From Aliivibrio wodanis (lineage in GTDB: Bacteria > Pseudomonadota > Gammaproteobacteria > Enterobacterales > Vibrionaceae), in NCBI GenBank assembly GCA_000953695.1, contig LN554846.1, positions 1,550,001-1,614,000 on the forward strand: 64,000 bases of DNA, read 5' to 3'. The position numbers were made by a program, and so were the translations under genes. The notes under the pieces are model-generated. The model had not been told where the DNA came from and did not search any database. It saw nothing but the letters and a program-made list of their open reading frames with translations. Positions 48,724 through 56,523 of this stretch are shown piece by piece. The stretch's first letter is position 1, and each line of letters begins with the position of its first letter.

Positions 48724-50382
48724 CTATACCGCTATAGAGAAATCATTTCTTCCTTTATTTTTGCTTTTGTACATCTCTTGATCTACTTCATGGTACAGAT
48801 CATCAATATTAGTTGTGTGACAACGTTTGGCACCAATACTAATCGTTATCGGTATTGCAATATCTTTTAATATAATAGGTTTAACATTAACCGCTTTACA
48901 GATCTTGTCGCACATATCTGTTAGCTGATTTTTATCTGTAACTCTTGTTAAAATACTAAATTCATCCCCTCCCATACGAGCTAACATATCTTCTGAGGAG
49001 ATAACTGCTTTCACTCTTTCTGCCACATATTTTAATGCAGTATCCCCTGCACAATGACCATAGGTATCATTAATATGTTTAAATTTATCTACGTCTATTG
49101 CGATTAAGCTAAACCTAATTTGTTGTTCAATCAGGATTTCAAAATGATTGCATAGCGCATAGCGATTGTGGACACCCGTTAAAGTATCGTGCTCCACCAA
49201 ATATTGAAGTTCTTTTGTTCTTTTCGCTAACTTTCGCTTTAGTGCTTCTTTTGAATGCAAACTGAATCGAACAATACAAGCAATTAACAAGGAAATAAAC
49301 ACACCACAGATAAGTGTAATTATCGCATTTGATGTAAAACTAAATGTACGTAACACCGATTTTTGGTATTGGATTTCCCATGGTCGACCATAAATATCAA
49401 TAAGCTGACTAACTTCTATGGTTTCTCCTAACTCTACCCACGCTTTACTTTGATATAAAACAGGATCATCACTACCTGAGGGGCCATGATCAAATACTTT
49501 AATACGGTAACCTCTAGATTTTACAGCATCTAATGTTAAGTATTTCTCAAAGAATGCATCAATTTGAATGGCTGATATAAAATAGCCAATTAACTGACTC
49601 TTATTTTGATTAAAGACTGGGTAATACATCAACAAACCATTTTGTTTCTTTTGACGCTCAACCTCACTAATTTTTCTATTGTATGAGTCTTGTAATAGAA
49701 AAACACGATCACTTAAAAAAGGTTGTTGCGTTGTTTTCATTTTAAGTAAAGTATCCTCAAACCTATCACTGACTGAGTAGTAGCCAAGTATTGAGCTATT
49801 AGCTCCAGTCTCAGGATATACTTGTGACACCATGTAAAGAGGGAAACCACGATCTAGCAGCTTCGTAAAACGCTTCTCTGCCCCTTCATGGAAATTAAAT
49901 TCTGTGAAACCTTCATAGTGACTTTTTATTTTATTTCTGTGTTCCTCAATCTGAGTAAGATTAACATGGGGTGACCATTGAATAGATATCATGGACGAAC
50001 TGCCAGACATGATGTGTTGACTAACACTATCAAATTGATTTATCCAATAATCGGAGTTTTCATCCACTAGGCTGGCTAATGCCCCCAAGAAAAACACATC
50101 TTGCTGTATCTGTGTTTTTATTCGATTGGCATGGCGCTCTGAGTAATTAACTGTTTCTTGATAGGCCTGTTTTCGATTGTCTTTTACTACATGAGATGCC
50201 GCGAATAGCGTCAAAATAAGACCAATAATAAAAACAACTATTGGTAATGCATATTTAGAGTTCAACACAGGGCGTACTACATAGCTCATTACAGACAACC
50301 GAATAAAAATCATTAGTACATTATACGGAATAATGTAACAAAAAATCAATAAAGGTTGCAACATAGGTAAAAAAATAGGCAT
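48724..50382 (-). CDS. CHASE-GGDEF diguanylate cyclase
   Basis: 552 residues if the first ATG is used; ATG 50289 (MSYVVRPVLNSKYALPIVVF) is an equally plausible start and neither has a clear ribosome binding site. A signal anchor (YALPIVVFIIGLILTLFAAS) leads to a periplasmic CHASE domain (about 80-290: SMISIQWSPHV, HEGAEKRFTKLLDRGFPLYMVSQVYPETGANSSILGY). TM2 (AIITLICGVFISLLIACIV) precedes a GGDEF domain with intact GGDEF (LARMGGDEFSIL) and IDVDKFKHINDTYGHCAGD. The inhibitory RxxD is missing (SSED). It should make c-di-GMP on sensing an external ligand. It is the gene next to the leader-distal end of the CRISPR array. Confidence 0.9.
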   Translation of the reverse strand: MPIFLPMLQPLLIFCYIIPYNVLMIFIRLSVMSYVVRPVLNSKYALPIVVFIIGLILTLFAASHVVKDNRKQAYQETVNYSERHANRIKTQIQQDVFFLGALASLVDENSDYWINQFDSVSQHIMSGSSSMISIQWSPHVNLTQIEEHRNKIKSHYEGFTEFNFHEGAEKRFTKLLDRGFPLYMVSQVYPETGANSSILGYYSVSDRFEDTLLKMKTTQQPFLSDRVFLLQDSYNRKISEVERQKKQNGLLMYYPVFNQNKSQLIGYFISAIQIDAFFEKYLTLDAVKSRGYRIKVFDHGPSGSDDPVLYQSKAWVELGETIEVSQLIDIYGRPWEIQYQKSVLRTFSFTSNAIITLICGVFISLLIACIVRFSLHSKEALKRKLAKRTKELQYLVEHDTLTGVHNRYALCNHFEILIEQQIRFSLIAIDVDKFKHINDTYGHCAGDTALKYVAERVKAVISSEDMLARMGGDEFSILTRVTDKNQLTDMCDKICKAVNVKPIILKDIAIPITISIGAKRCHTTNIDDLYHEVDQEMYKSKNKGRNDFSIAV

Positions 50383-50415
50383 CTATTAACTAAATGTAGT
50401 TCTTTTATGGTGGAT

Positions 50416-51944
50416 TTTTTAAGCTGCCTGTGCGGCAGTGAACTAACAGTAAGCAAACGTGGATCTTTTCCTTTCTTTCTAAGCTGCCTGTGCGGCAGTG
50501 AACTTGGTATTATTATTCGTGAATTTCCGCAAAATTTTCTAAGCTGCCTGTGCGGCAGTGAACCGAGGGGACAGAGATCCCGCCTGAATGCAGACTTTCT
50601 AAGCTGCCTGTGCGGCAGTGAACCTTGAGCAACTTGGATTTCTTTTGATTTGTCATTTCTAAGCTGCCTGTGCGGCAGTGAACGCCGACAAAGCTATTAA
50701 ATCCATGTTTATGATTTTCTAAGCTGCCTGTGCGGCAGTGAACTGTTTGTTCATTCTATTTCACCATTTTAATTATTTCTAAGCTGCCTGTGCGGCAGTG
50801 AACGAAAATCCAAGGGACAGCCTACGTATTTTTTATTTCTAAGCTGCCTGTGCGGCAGTGAACAGCGACTTGATGGTGTAGCATTAAATCCATTATTTCT
50901 AAGCTGCCTGTGCGGCAGTGAACAATCAGCGTAATCGACTGGAAAAGTGTCTACTTTTCTAAGCTGCCTGTGCGGCAGTGAACAATCTGTGTTGATGAGT
51001 GTCATCGCTTGGATTTTTCTAAGCTGCCTGTGCGGCAGTGAACGTTGGTCTGGTTTACCCCCGTAATACTAGACGTTTCTAAGCTGCCTGTGCGGCAGTG
51101 AACCGCCGAAGTTCAACACGTCGTCGCAGAAGAAATTTCTAAGCTGCCTGTGCGGCAGTGAACTTCTGTATGAGCAATTAAAATGTTATCGCAAGTTTCT
51201 AAGCTGCCTGTGCGGCAGTGAACGCGGAGGTGTTGGTGGGTCAAACGGTTCAATTTTTCTAAGCTGCCTGTGCGGCAGTGAACTTGTTATGACTTTCCGA
51301 CCTTTCTCCAAAGCATTTCTAAGCTGCCTGTGCGGCAGTGAACGGAAGTGAATTAGAACTCGCGTTCCTTCTTGTTTTCTAAGCTGCCTGTGCGGCAGTG
51401 AACATACAGTCGGAGAAGTTAAGATTCTTGCGTATTTTCTAAGCTGCCTGTGCGGCAGTGAACTAATAATGTTTTTTGTTGGATCTTCTGGCAATTTTCT
51501 AAGCTGCCTGTGCGGCAGTGAACTGATTGGTCTTGCTGCGATTGGTTTCGGTATCTTTCTAAGCTGCCTGTGCGGCAGTGAACATGACACTGTTCACTTT
51601 CAGATTAATGGGACTTTTCTAAGCTGCCTGTGCGGCAGTGAACTTTGGTTTGAATTACTTCCTGCTTTGCGTGAGTTTCTAAGCTGCCTGTGCGGCAGTG
51701 AACTTTGTCGCCAGTTTTAGATCCTTTTTGACAGGTTTCTAAGCTGCCTGTGCGGCAGTGAACGTACTGCATCAATGACACCCGAATCATCATAATTTCT
51801 AAGCTGCCTGTGCGGCAGTGAACGGTAATCCCTCACGTTTCATAGCGTCAAATAATTTTCTAAGCTGCCTGTGCGGCAGTGAACTGAGCAAGACTAACAC
51901 CAGCTAAATCAGCAGATTTCTAAGCTGCCTGTGCGGCAGTGAAC
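50416..51944 (-). CRISPR. Type I-F CRISPR array, 26 repeats and 25 spacers, no adjacent cas genes
   Basis: A 28-bp repeat recurs with 60-bp period. In the transcribed (minus-strand) sense it starts GTTCACTGCC, continues GCACAGGCAG and ends CTTAGAAA, the class seen in type I-F systems, with a CTGCC/GGCAG hairpin of the kind Cas6f cleaves. 24 spacers are 32 bp and one (51824-51856) is 33 bp. All repeats look identical except the last one, at 50416-50443, which has one substitution; this marks the leader-distal end, so transcription runs from about 52 kb downwards. No cas1, cas2-3, cas5-8f or cas6f homologue is visible in the window. Interference would need Cas proteins from elsewhere. Confidence 0.98.
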
Positions 51945-52103
51945 AATAGAATATCAGCACAAAAATAAGTTACAACAATTAGATACCTAAAAATACCTAT
52001 TTTTACCAATATTTCCCCACTCTTTTTAATTTGTTGATTTTAAAGAGTATTTTTATCACTTAATTTTATTGGGTAAAATAGCCTTATTTATATCATCATC
52101 TAG
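51945..52103 (-). promoter_or_regulatory. CRISPR leader region
   Basis: An AT-rich non-coding stretch next to the conserved-repeat end of the array, upstream in the minus-strand sense. It should carry the array promoter and spacer-acquisition signals. Call rests on position and composition. Confidence 0.6.
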
Positions 52104-52136
52104 AAAAACAAAAGCACCACCCTTGGGCAATGCTTT
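52104..52136 (-). terminator. Rho-independent terminator of the glutaredoxin-TVP38 operon
   Basis: Minus-strand stem AAAGCA / TGCTTT with a GGGTGG-containing loop, then TTTTT, about 25 bp past the TVP38 stop. Confidence 0.65.
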
Positions 52137-52159
52137 GGTTATGATTTACTGCTTATTTA

Positions 52160-52849
52160 CTACTCTTTTAACTGTCCGCGATTCTTCTGAATAGTATTAA
52201 TCACAAATTTAATAATAATTGGAAATAAACCAAGTAAAGCCAGTGAACCCAAGATCTGAGGAGAAACTAAACCAGATAAAGATGTAATCTCTGAGAGCTG
52301 AGTACCTGCATTTAGATATACCATGGTGCCTGGCAACATTCCTAATTGACTAAAGAGATAAAATCGCCCTGCCGTGATCTTCGTTAATCCCATTAAAAGA
52401 TTAATCAAAAAGAATGGAAAGATAGGAATTAAGCGTAATGTCAGTAGATAAAATGCCCCATCTTTTTCAACCCCTTGGTTAATCGGCACTAATTTATCTT
52501 TAAACTTACTATCTACCCACTCTCTTAATAAATAACGGCTACTCAAAAATGCAATGGTTGCTCCGATAGTGCTGGCAAAAGAAACCAGTAATAAGCTCCA
52601 CCAGAACCCAAATAAAGCAGCGCCTAATAAAGTAACTACCGCAGCACCGGGAATAGATAATGCGGTAACAACCACATAGGCGATAAAGTAAGCGGCACTA
52701 TAAAAGAATAGGTTCTCTTGTATGTCACTTTGAAGCGTTTGATGAAAACCTTTAATTTGCTCTAATGTCAGTAAGTGACCAAAGTTAAAATACACAATCG
52801 CAAATGAAACCAATAACGCCATTAATACTATGAGTTTTTTATTCATCAT
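52160..52849 (-). CDS. TVP38/TMEM64 (DedA/VTT-like) membrane protein
   Basis: 229 residues, five to six hydrophobic spans. The family core is FIAYVVVTALSIPGAAVVTLLGAALFGFWWSLLLVSFASTIGATIAFLSSRYLLREWV, followed by LRLIPIFPFFLINLLMGLTKI with the conserved Arg. VTT-domain proteins are thought to act in lipid scrambling or flipping. The start codon shares one base with the upstream glutaredoxin stop (TAATG), so the two are translationally coupled. The operon carries the TetR-type operator upstream. Confidence 0.88.
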   Translation of the reverse strand: MMNKKLIVLMALLVSFAIVYFNFGHLLTLEQIKGFHQTLQSDIQENLFFYSAAYFIAYVVVTALSIPGAAVVTLLGAALFGFWWSLLLVSFASTIGATIAFLSSRYLLREWVDSKFKDKLVPINQGVEKDGAFYLLTLRLIPIFPFFLINLLMGLTKITAGRFYLFSQLGMLPGTMVYLNAGTQLSEITSLSGLVSPQILGSLALLGLFPIIIKFVINTIQKNRGQLKE

Positions 52850-53424
52850 TAACTCCCTGCTTTAACGTCAGTATTCATTGTTTTAGTTAAGTCATCAAAA
52901 CCACCAACATATTTACCATCTAACCAGATCTGCGGCACTGTCACTGGCGTTTTCTCTCCGATAATGGCTTTAACTTCTGGGATCATTCGATATAACGCTG
53001 CACTGTCTTTAACCACATCATGGTAGATATATTCTATTCCTGCGGCATCAAGCGCTGCCTTGGCTTTAACACAAAAAGGACAGGTTGCTTTTCCGAAAAC
53101 TACATTTCCTTTAATTTGCTCTCTCTCTGCTACTTTTGCTATCACAGCTTGAATAAGAACTCCGCGATTAAGCGCTTCACCTTCGCTTATCACTTTATCT
53201 TCAACAATAATAATTGGGGCATGCCATGCTTTTAGCTTTAAAGGCTCCCACCAATTTGATAGCCAATCTTTAACTTCTAACTCAATAGGGATACCTGCAA
53301 GCTCTGTCTCAAAAGTATCTTGAAGAATATCTGTGGTTAATGTGCATTCTCCACAAGGAATATTGACCTTAAATGGTCCCCAACTGCCTGCCCAACGATA
53401 TAATGTAATTTTAATTGGCTTCAT
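52849..53424 (-). CDS. Tandem glutaredoxin-domain protein
   Basis: 191 residues with two thioredoxin-fold parts. The first (1-100) has Cys 24 and Cys 27 (PCGECTLT) and a cis-Pro segment HAPIIIVED. The second (107-180) is a classical glutaredoxin: TCPFCVKAKAALDAAG with Cys 115 and Cys 118, then TVPQIWLDGKYVGGFDDL for glutathione binding. AGGG lies 8 bases upstream of the start. It is likely a cytoplasmic disulphide reductase. Coupling to a TVP38 membrane protein under TetR control suggests a stress or detoxification function, which is inference. Confidence 0.85.
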   Translation of the reverse strand: MKPIKITLYRWAGSWGPFKVNIPCGECTLTTDILQDTFETELAGIPIELEVKDWLSNWWEPLKLKAWHAPIIIVEDKVISEGEALNRGVLIQAVIAKVAEREQIKGNVVFGKATCPFCVKAKAALDAAGIEYIYHDVVKDSAALYRMIPEVKAIIGEKTPVTVPQIWLDGKYVGGFDDLTKTMNTDVKAGS

Positions 53425-53456
53425 TGATATATCCCTACTTAATTATGACTAACTTC

Positions 53457-53485
53457 AAATTAAACTGAACTGTTTAGTTTAATTT
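53457..53485. promoter_or_regulatory. TetR-type operator upstream of the glutaredoxin-TVP38 operon
   Basis: Perfect 10-bp arms AAATTAAACT / AGTTTAATTT around a 9-bp centre, containing AACTGTTTAGTT (53468-53479), the same 12-mer as upstream of the tetR gene. It ends 33 bp before the glutaredoxin start (minus strand). Confidence 0.7.
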
Positions 53486-53578
53486 AGACGAAATTTGAAA
53501 TAAGTCAACGATTAAAAAACAAATTCAAACAACATTGTAACTTTAATCATAGTCGCTATATTGATACTTGGAGCTACA

Positions 53579-54139
53579 CTATTCAGATTTAATGATAGTC
53601 TCTAAAAACATTTGATGAGCTAGTTCAATAAGTGTTGGATCTTTTGTTAATTGTAACGAAGCAAGTAAACCATTAAAAATAAGCCCTGCCTTTTTTGCTC
53701 TTAACTCTGCGTTATCAATATGGTGTCTGTTCAACAGCTCAATAAGCAATTTTTGAGTATGTTGTTTGTATTGTAAACTGACTTCGGTTATCCCTTGATC
53801 TTCATTACTGTATTCACTGTAAGCAAGTTGAAAGTAACAACCATTAAATGACTCTACATCTATGCAGCCAGCAAGGCCTTTAAAGCGTTGAGCGATTTTT
53901 TCTTCTAATGTCAGCTCTGTATTCTCAAAAAGTATTTTTACATTCGTCAATGATTGTTCACTAAACAGTCCTAGAGCACTAGTAATTAAATTTTCTTTTG
54001 ATTGGAAGTATTTATAGATGGTTGCTTTTGATAGGCCAGTTGCTGCGGTAATTTTATCCATACTGGTGCCATGAAAACCATGTAATGCACAAAGCTCTAT
54101 GGTTTTTTGTAATGCGTTGATTCTTTTATCTTCTTTCAT
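53579..54139 (-). CDS. TetR family transcriptional regulator
   Basis: 186 residues. The N-terminal helix-turn-helix is complete: ALQKTIELCALHGFHGTSMDKITAATGLSKATIYKYFQSKENLI. The C-terminal ligand-binding part contains CYFQLAYSEYS. It carries the same AACTGTTTAGTT operator motif upstream of its own start as the adjacent glutaredoxin-TVP38 operon, so it probably represses both. The ligand is unknown. CATACATCACTCTCC (plus strand) gives GGAGAGTGATGT before its ATG, a good ribosome binding site. Confidence 0.92.
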   Translation of the reverse strand: MKEDKRINALQKTIELCALHGFHGTSMDKITAATGLSKATIYKYFQSKENLITSALGLFSEQSLTNVKILFENTELTLEEKIAQRFKGLAGCIDVESFNGCYFQLAYSEYSNEDQGITEVSLQYKQHTQKLLIELLNRHHIDNAELRAKKAGLIFNGLLASLQLTKDPTLIELAHQMFLETIIKSE

Positions 54140-54181
54140 ACATCACTCTCCTTTTCTCAATTCTTTAATAATAGCAAAATA

Positions 54182-54193
54182 AACTGTTTAGTT
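54182..54193. promoter_or_regulatory. TetR-type operator upstream of the tetR gene
   Basis: AACTGTTTAGTT, identical to the core of the operator at 53468-53479, 43 bp upstream of the tetR start. Confidence 0.65.
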
Positions 54194-54250
54194 CAAAATT
54201 GAAGGCTGATGCTACTATAATTAACCTAACAGGTGACTTTATTTGAGCTA

Positions 54251-54307
54251 TACCAATTCAAGTATAATGTTAACAATAAAGATGCATAACACTGATTTGA
54301 ATTAGTA
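54251..54307. repeat. 57-bp element with imperfect terminal inverted repeats
   Basis: TACCAATTCAAGT and ATTTGAATTAGTA are imperfect inverted copies (2 mismatches in 13) flanking 31 bp. The motif ATACCAATTC also occurs at 13467. It looks like a small non-coding dispersed repeat. Confidence 0.45.
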
Positions 54308-54371
54308 TTAGCTCGCCTATTTTGATGTTAAACAGAGCTCACGATAAAAGTTTCCTTGTAGGCTCTACTTA

Positions 54372-54390
54372 ATACCAATGCAGTTAATTA
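54372..54390 (+). repeat. Dispersed 19-bp repeat, copy 2, overlapping the yciA stop
   Basis: ATACCAATGCAGTTAATTA, one base different from the copy at 33737-33755. It covers the yciA stop codon; an opposed GGTAT follows at 54401. Confidence 0.45.
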
Positions 54391-54798
54391 CGAATTTTTT
54401 GGTATAGGTCGAGGTTTTCCCTCTGAATCAATTGCCACATAATTAAATGTCGCTTCACATACTTGAAAACGGTGACTGACTTCATCTTCCTTAATTGGCT
54501 TTACCCAAACCTCTAAATCAATCGACATTGAAGTTCTTCCTACTTTAGTACATTCCCCATAGCAGCACACCACATCTCCTACTTTTACTGGCTTTTTAAA
54601 AGTAATGCTAGATACCGAAACCGTGACAATTCGCCCTCCTGAGATTTCTTGAGCTAAAATCGCACCTGCTAAATCTAGTTGTGACATGATCCATCCGCCA
54701 AAAATATCACCATTAGCATTGGTATCTGCTGGCATAGAAAGTGTTCGAAGAAGAAGTTGTCCTTTAGGCACTTGGTCTGTTTTTACTGAGTTTCGCAA
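54388..54798 (-). CDS. yciA: Acyl-CoA thioesterase YciA
   Basis: 136 residues, the usual length. The hot-dog fold signature is clear: MPADTNANGDIFGGWIMSQLDLAGAILAQE carries the catalytic Asn/Asp region, and ITFKKPVKVGDVVCCYGECTKVGRTSM the central strands. It hydrolyses many acyl-CoAs in the cytoplasm. Upstream and opposite is a crotonase gene (125 bp between starts). Its stop codon lies inside a copy of a dispersed repeat, so the last residues (PRPIPKNS) may have been altered by that insertion. Confidence 0.93.
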   Translation of the reverse strand: MRNSVKTDQVPKGQLLLRTLSMPADTNANGDIFGGWIMSQLDLAGAILAQEISGGRIVTVSVSSITFKKPVKVGDVVCCYGECTKVGRTSMSIDLEVWVKPIKEDEVSHRFQVCEATFNYVAIDSEGKPRPIPKNS

Positions 54799-54923
54799 AA
54801 TAATATCCTACATGATTAGATTTTGTGAATTCTATCACATTTTCTAAATACCCGAGTGTAACCTAACATAATTTACTTTCTAGACTATACTGGTAGGAGG
54901 AGTTAAACCAATAAAGGATTGTT

Positions 54924-55730
54924 ATGAGTTACCACCACATTCATGTTGAGCAACAAAACACCATTATGATTATTCGTTTGCAGCGCCCAGAAAAATTGAA
55001 TGCTGTAAATTACCCTATGTTCGACGAATTAATTCACGTTAGCCGCCAGATCGAAAAAGATCGAACCATTAGATCTGTTATTCTTACAGGAAGTGGAGGT
55101 AATTTTAGCTCAGGGCTCGATTTCGCCTCTATTATGAAGAAAAAATCGCATGCTATGAAATTACTCTTCAAACTCTGGCCAGGTAATGCGAATAAAGCGC
55201 AAAAAGTTAGTGCAAATTGGCGTAACCTTTCTGTTCCTGTCATTGTTGCTATTGAGGGCTATTGTTGGGGAGCTGGGTTACAAATTGCACTAGGGGGTGA
55301 CTTTCGAATCGCCTCTCCTAAAGCAAATCTATCTATTATGGAATCTAAAATGGGATTAACCTCTGATATGGCAGGTTCATTAACCTTAAGAGAGATAATG
55401 CCGAAAGATCAAGCCATGAGAATAAGTATGTGCGCTAGCCAATTAGATGCCGAGACTGCGCTGAAATATGGTTTAATTACTGAAGTTAATGACGATCCAT
55501 TAGAAGCTGCGATACAACTTAGCCAACAATTTGCTCGAACCTCTCCTGATGCCATTGCGGCAACTAAACACATTTATAATCGTTATTGGACTGCGCCTAA
55601 ATGGAAACTACTCGCTTATGAAACTTATAGCCAAATTCGGATCCTTATTGGCCGAAATTTTGTTCAGGTTCAATATGCATTAAAGAAGAAAGCATCACCC
55701 CTGTTTAAAGTAAGGCAGCGATTTTGGTAA
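54924..55730 (+). CDS. Crotonase (enoyl-CoA hydratase/isomerase) family protein
   Basis: 268 residues. The crotonase fold is shown by RPEKLNAVNYPMFDEL, the oxyanion-hole segments TGSGGNFSSGLDFAS and EGYCWGAGLQIALGGDFRIAS, and the C-terminal helix. The active-site segment SIMESKMGLTSDMAGSLTLREIM has an Asp where dienoyl-CoA isomerases carry one, so it may be an isomerase rather than a hydratase. ATAAAGGATTGTT precedes the ATG. It is divergent from yciA, which also acts on acyl-CoA. Confidence 0.85.
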   Translation: MSYHHIHVEQQNTIMIIRLQRPEKLNAVNYPMFDELIHVSRQIEKDRTIRSVILTGSGGNFSSGLDFASIMKKKSHAMKLLFKLWPGNANKAQKVSANWRNLSVPVIVAIEGYCWGAGLQIALGGDFRIASPKANLSIMESKMGLTSDMAGSLTLREIMPKDQAMRISMCASQLDAETALKYGLITEVNDDPLEAAIQLSQQFARTSPDAIAATKHIYNRYWTAPKWKLLAYETYSQIRILIGRNFVQVQYALKKKASPLFKVRQRFW

Positions 55731-55751
55731 ATTCATAGCTATCTAAATAAC

Positions 55752-55784
55752 AAAAAAGCATGTTGATCTTATAATCAACATGCT
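55752..55784. terminator. Bidirectional hairpin terminator between crotonase and LysM lipoprotein genes
   Basis: 11-bp perfect stem AGCATGTTGAT / ATCAACATGCT; T run on the minus strand (TTTTTTG), pyrimidine run on the plus strand. It lies between convergent genes. Confidence 0.85.
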
Positions 55785-55807
55785 CTCTCTATCGCACAAG
55801 CAATAAG

Positions 55808-55820
55808 GTTACGGTGTCAC
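55808..55820. other. matS-like site (12 of 13)
   Basis: GTTACGGTGTCAC differs from GTGACRNYGTCAC at position 3 only. It is intergenic. Confidence 0.4.
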
Positions 55821-55840
55821 TACTCTATTGCTACCTATGA

Positions 55841-56272
55841 TCACTTAACATTAAGAAGATCACCAATAAGCAAGCGCTTAGGGTTCACTATATGAGGGTT
55901 TAGTTGAATTATATCCTCTAAAGCGATGCCATGATCTCTTGCGATGCTATATAGCGTATCGCCTTGCTTGATCATGTAATACATAATAGCTTCGTCAGCT
56001 TGTTGCTGCGCTTGTTCTTTTAGTTTATTTTGTGCTACATCGAGTCTATGCACTGTTTGGTAAATTTCACTGTCTGTACTTTTTTGTTTTTGTAATTCAG
56101 TTTCTAATGTATTTACTTGAGACTCTAGCGTACTTACTTTCGACTCTAGTGTATTTATTTGCTCTATCTGACTTTTTTGCTGAGTAATTTGCTCATCATT
56201 TGAGGCGCAACCAGTAAGAACCAATGAAGACATTAGTGACGCTAGCAGAATAATATTTTTTTTCTGTTTCAT
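55841..56272 (-). CDS. LysM lipoprotein with coiled-coil stalk
   Basis: 143 residues from ATG 56272, which has AGGAAAAT directly upstream. The signal peptide ends LVLTGC, so Cys 21 is lipidated. Residues 35-80 form a coiled coil of 7-residue repeats (NTLESKV, STLESQV, NTLETEL) like the stalk of the Lpp lipoprotein. The C-terminus is a LysM domain (MIKQGDTLYSIARDHGIALEDIIQLNPHIV...LLIGDLLNV) that binds peptidoglycan. The build suggests an outer-membrane-to-wall tether. Role inferred from architecture. Confidence 0.85.
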   Translation of the reverse strand: MKQKKNIILLASLMSSLVLTGCASNDEQITQQKSQIEQINTLESKVSTLESQVNTLETELQKQKSTDSEIYQTVHRLDVAQNKLKEQAQQQADEAIMYYMIKQGDTLYSIARDHGIALEDIIQLNPHIVNPKRLLIGDLLNVK

Positions 56273-56523
56273 ATTTTCCTCTCTACTATCTACTTGCCAA
56301 ATAACCTCAACCATTGTCATAAAAATAAGATGTGCGCACAAGTAATAAATGGTTATATATTGACAATTAAATCTTAAAAATTTTTATCTGTGATCATATA
56401 GTATTTTTAAAGACCATTTACTATACACACAGATAATTTCAGATCACACTAAACACAACTATTGAACAGTACACTCGTTTAAAAACAGTACGCTTCTCTC
56501 AGCACCAAAAATAGGGGATCACC

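Noticed and set aside
50407-50628. Open reading frame with repeated FLSCLCGSE units (and similar ones at 50769-51005, 51186-51590, 51469-51720, 51605-51793)
   Set aside because: These are translations of the CRISPR repeats themselves; the repetition comes from the array and no ribosome binding site or family match supports a protein.
56380-56450. Possible CRP site (TGTGATCATATAG and CAGATCACAC)
   Set aside because: The two half-sites are about 50 bp apart, not in the 16-bp symmetric spacing CRP needs.
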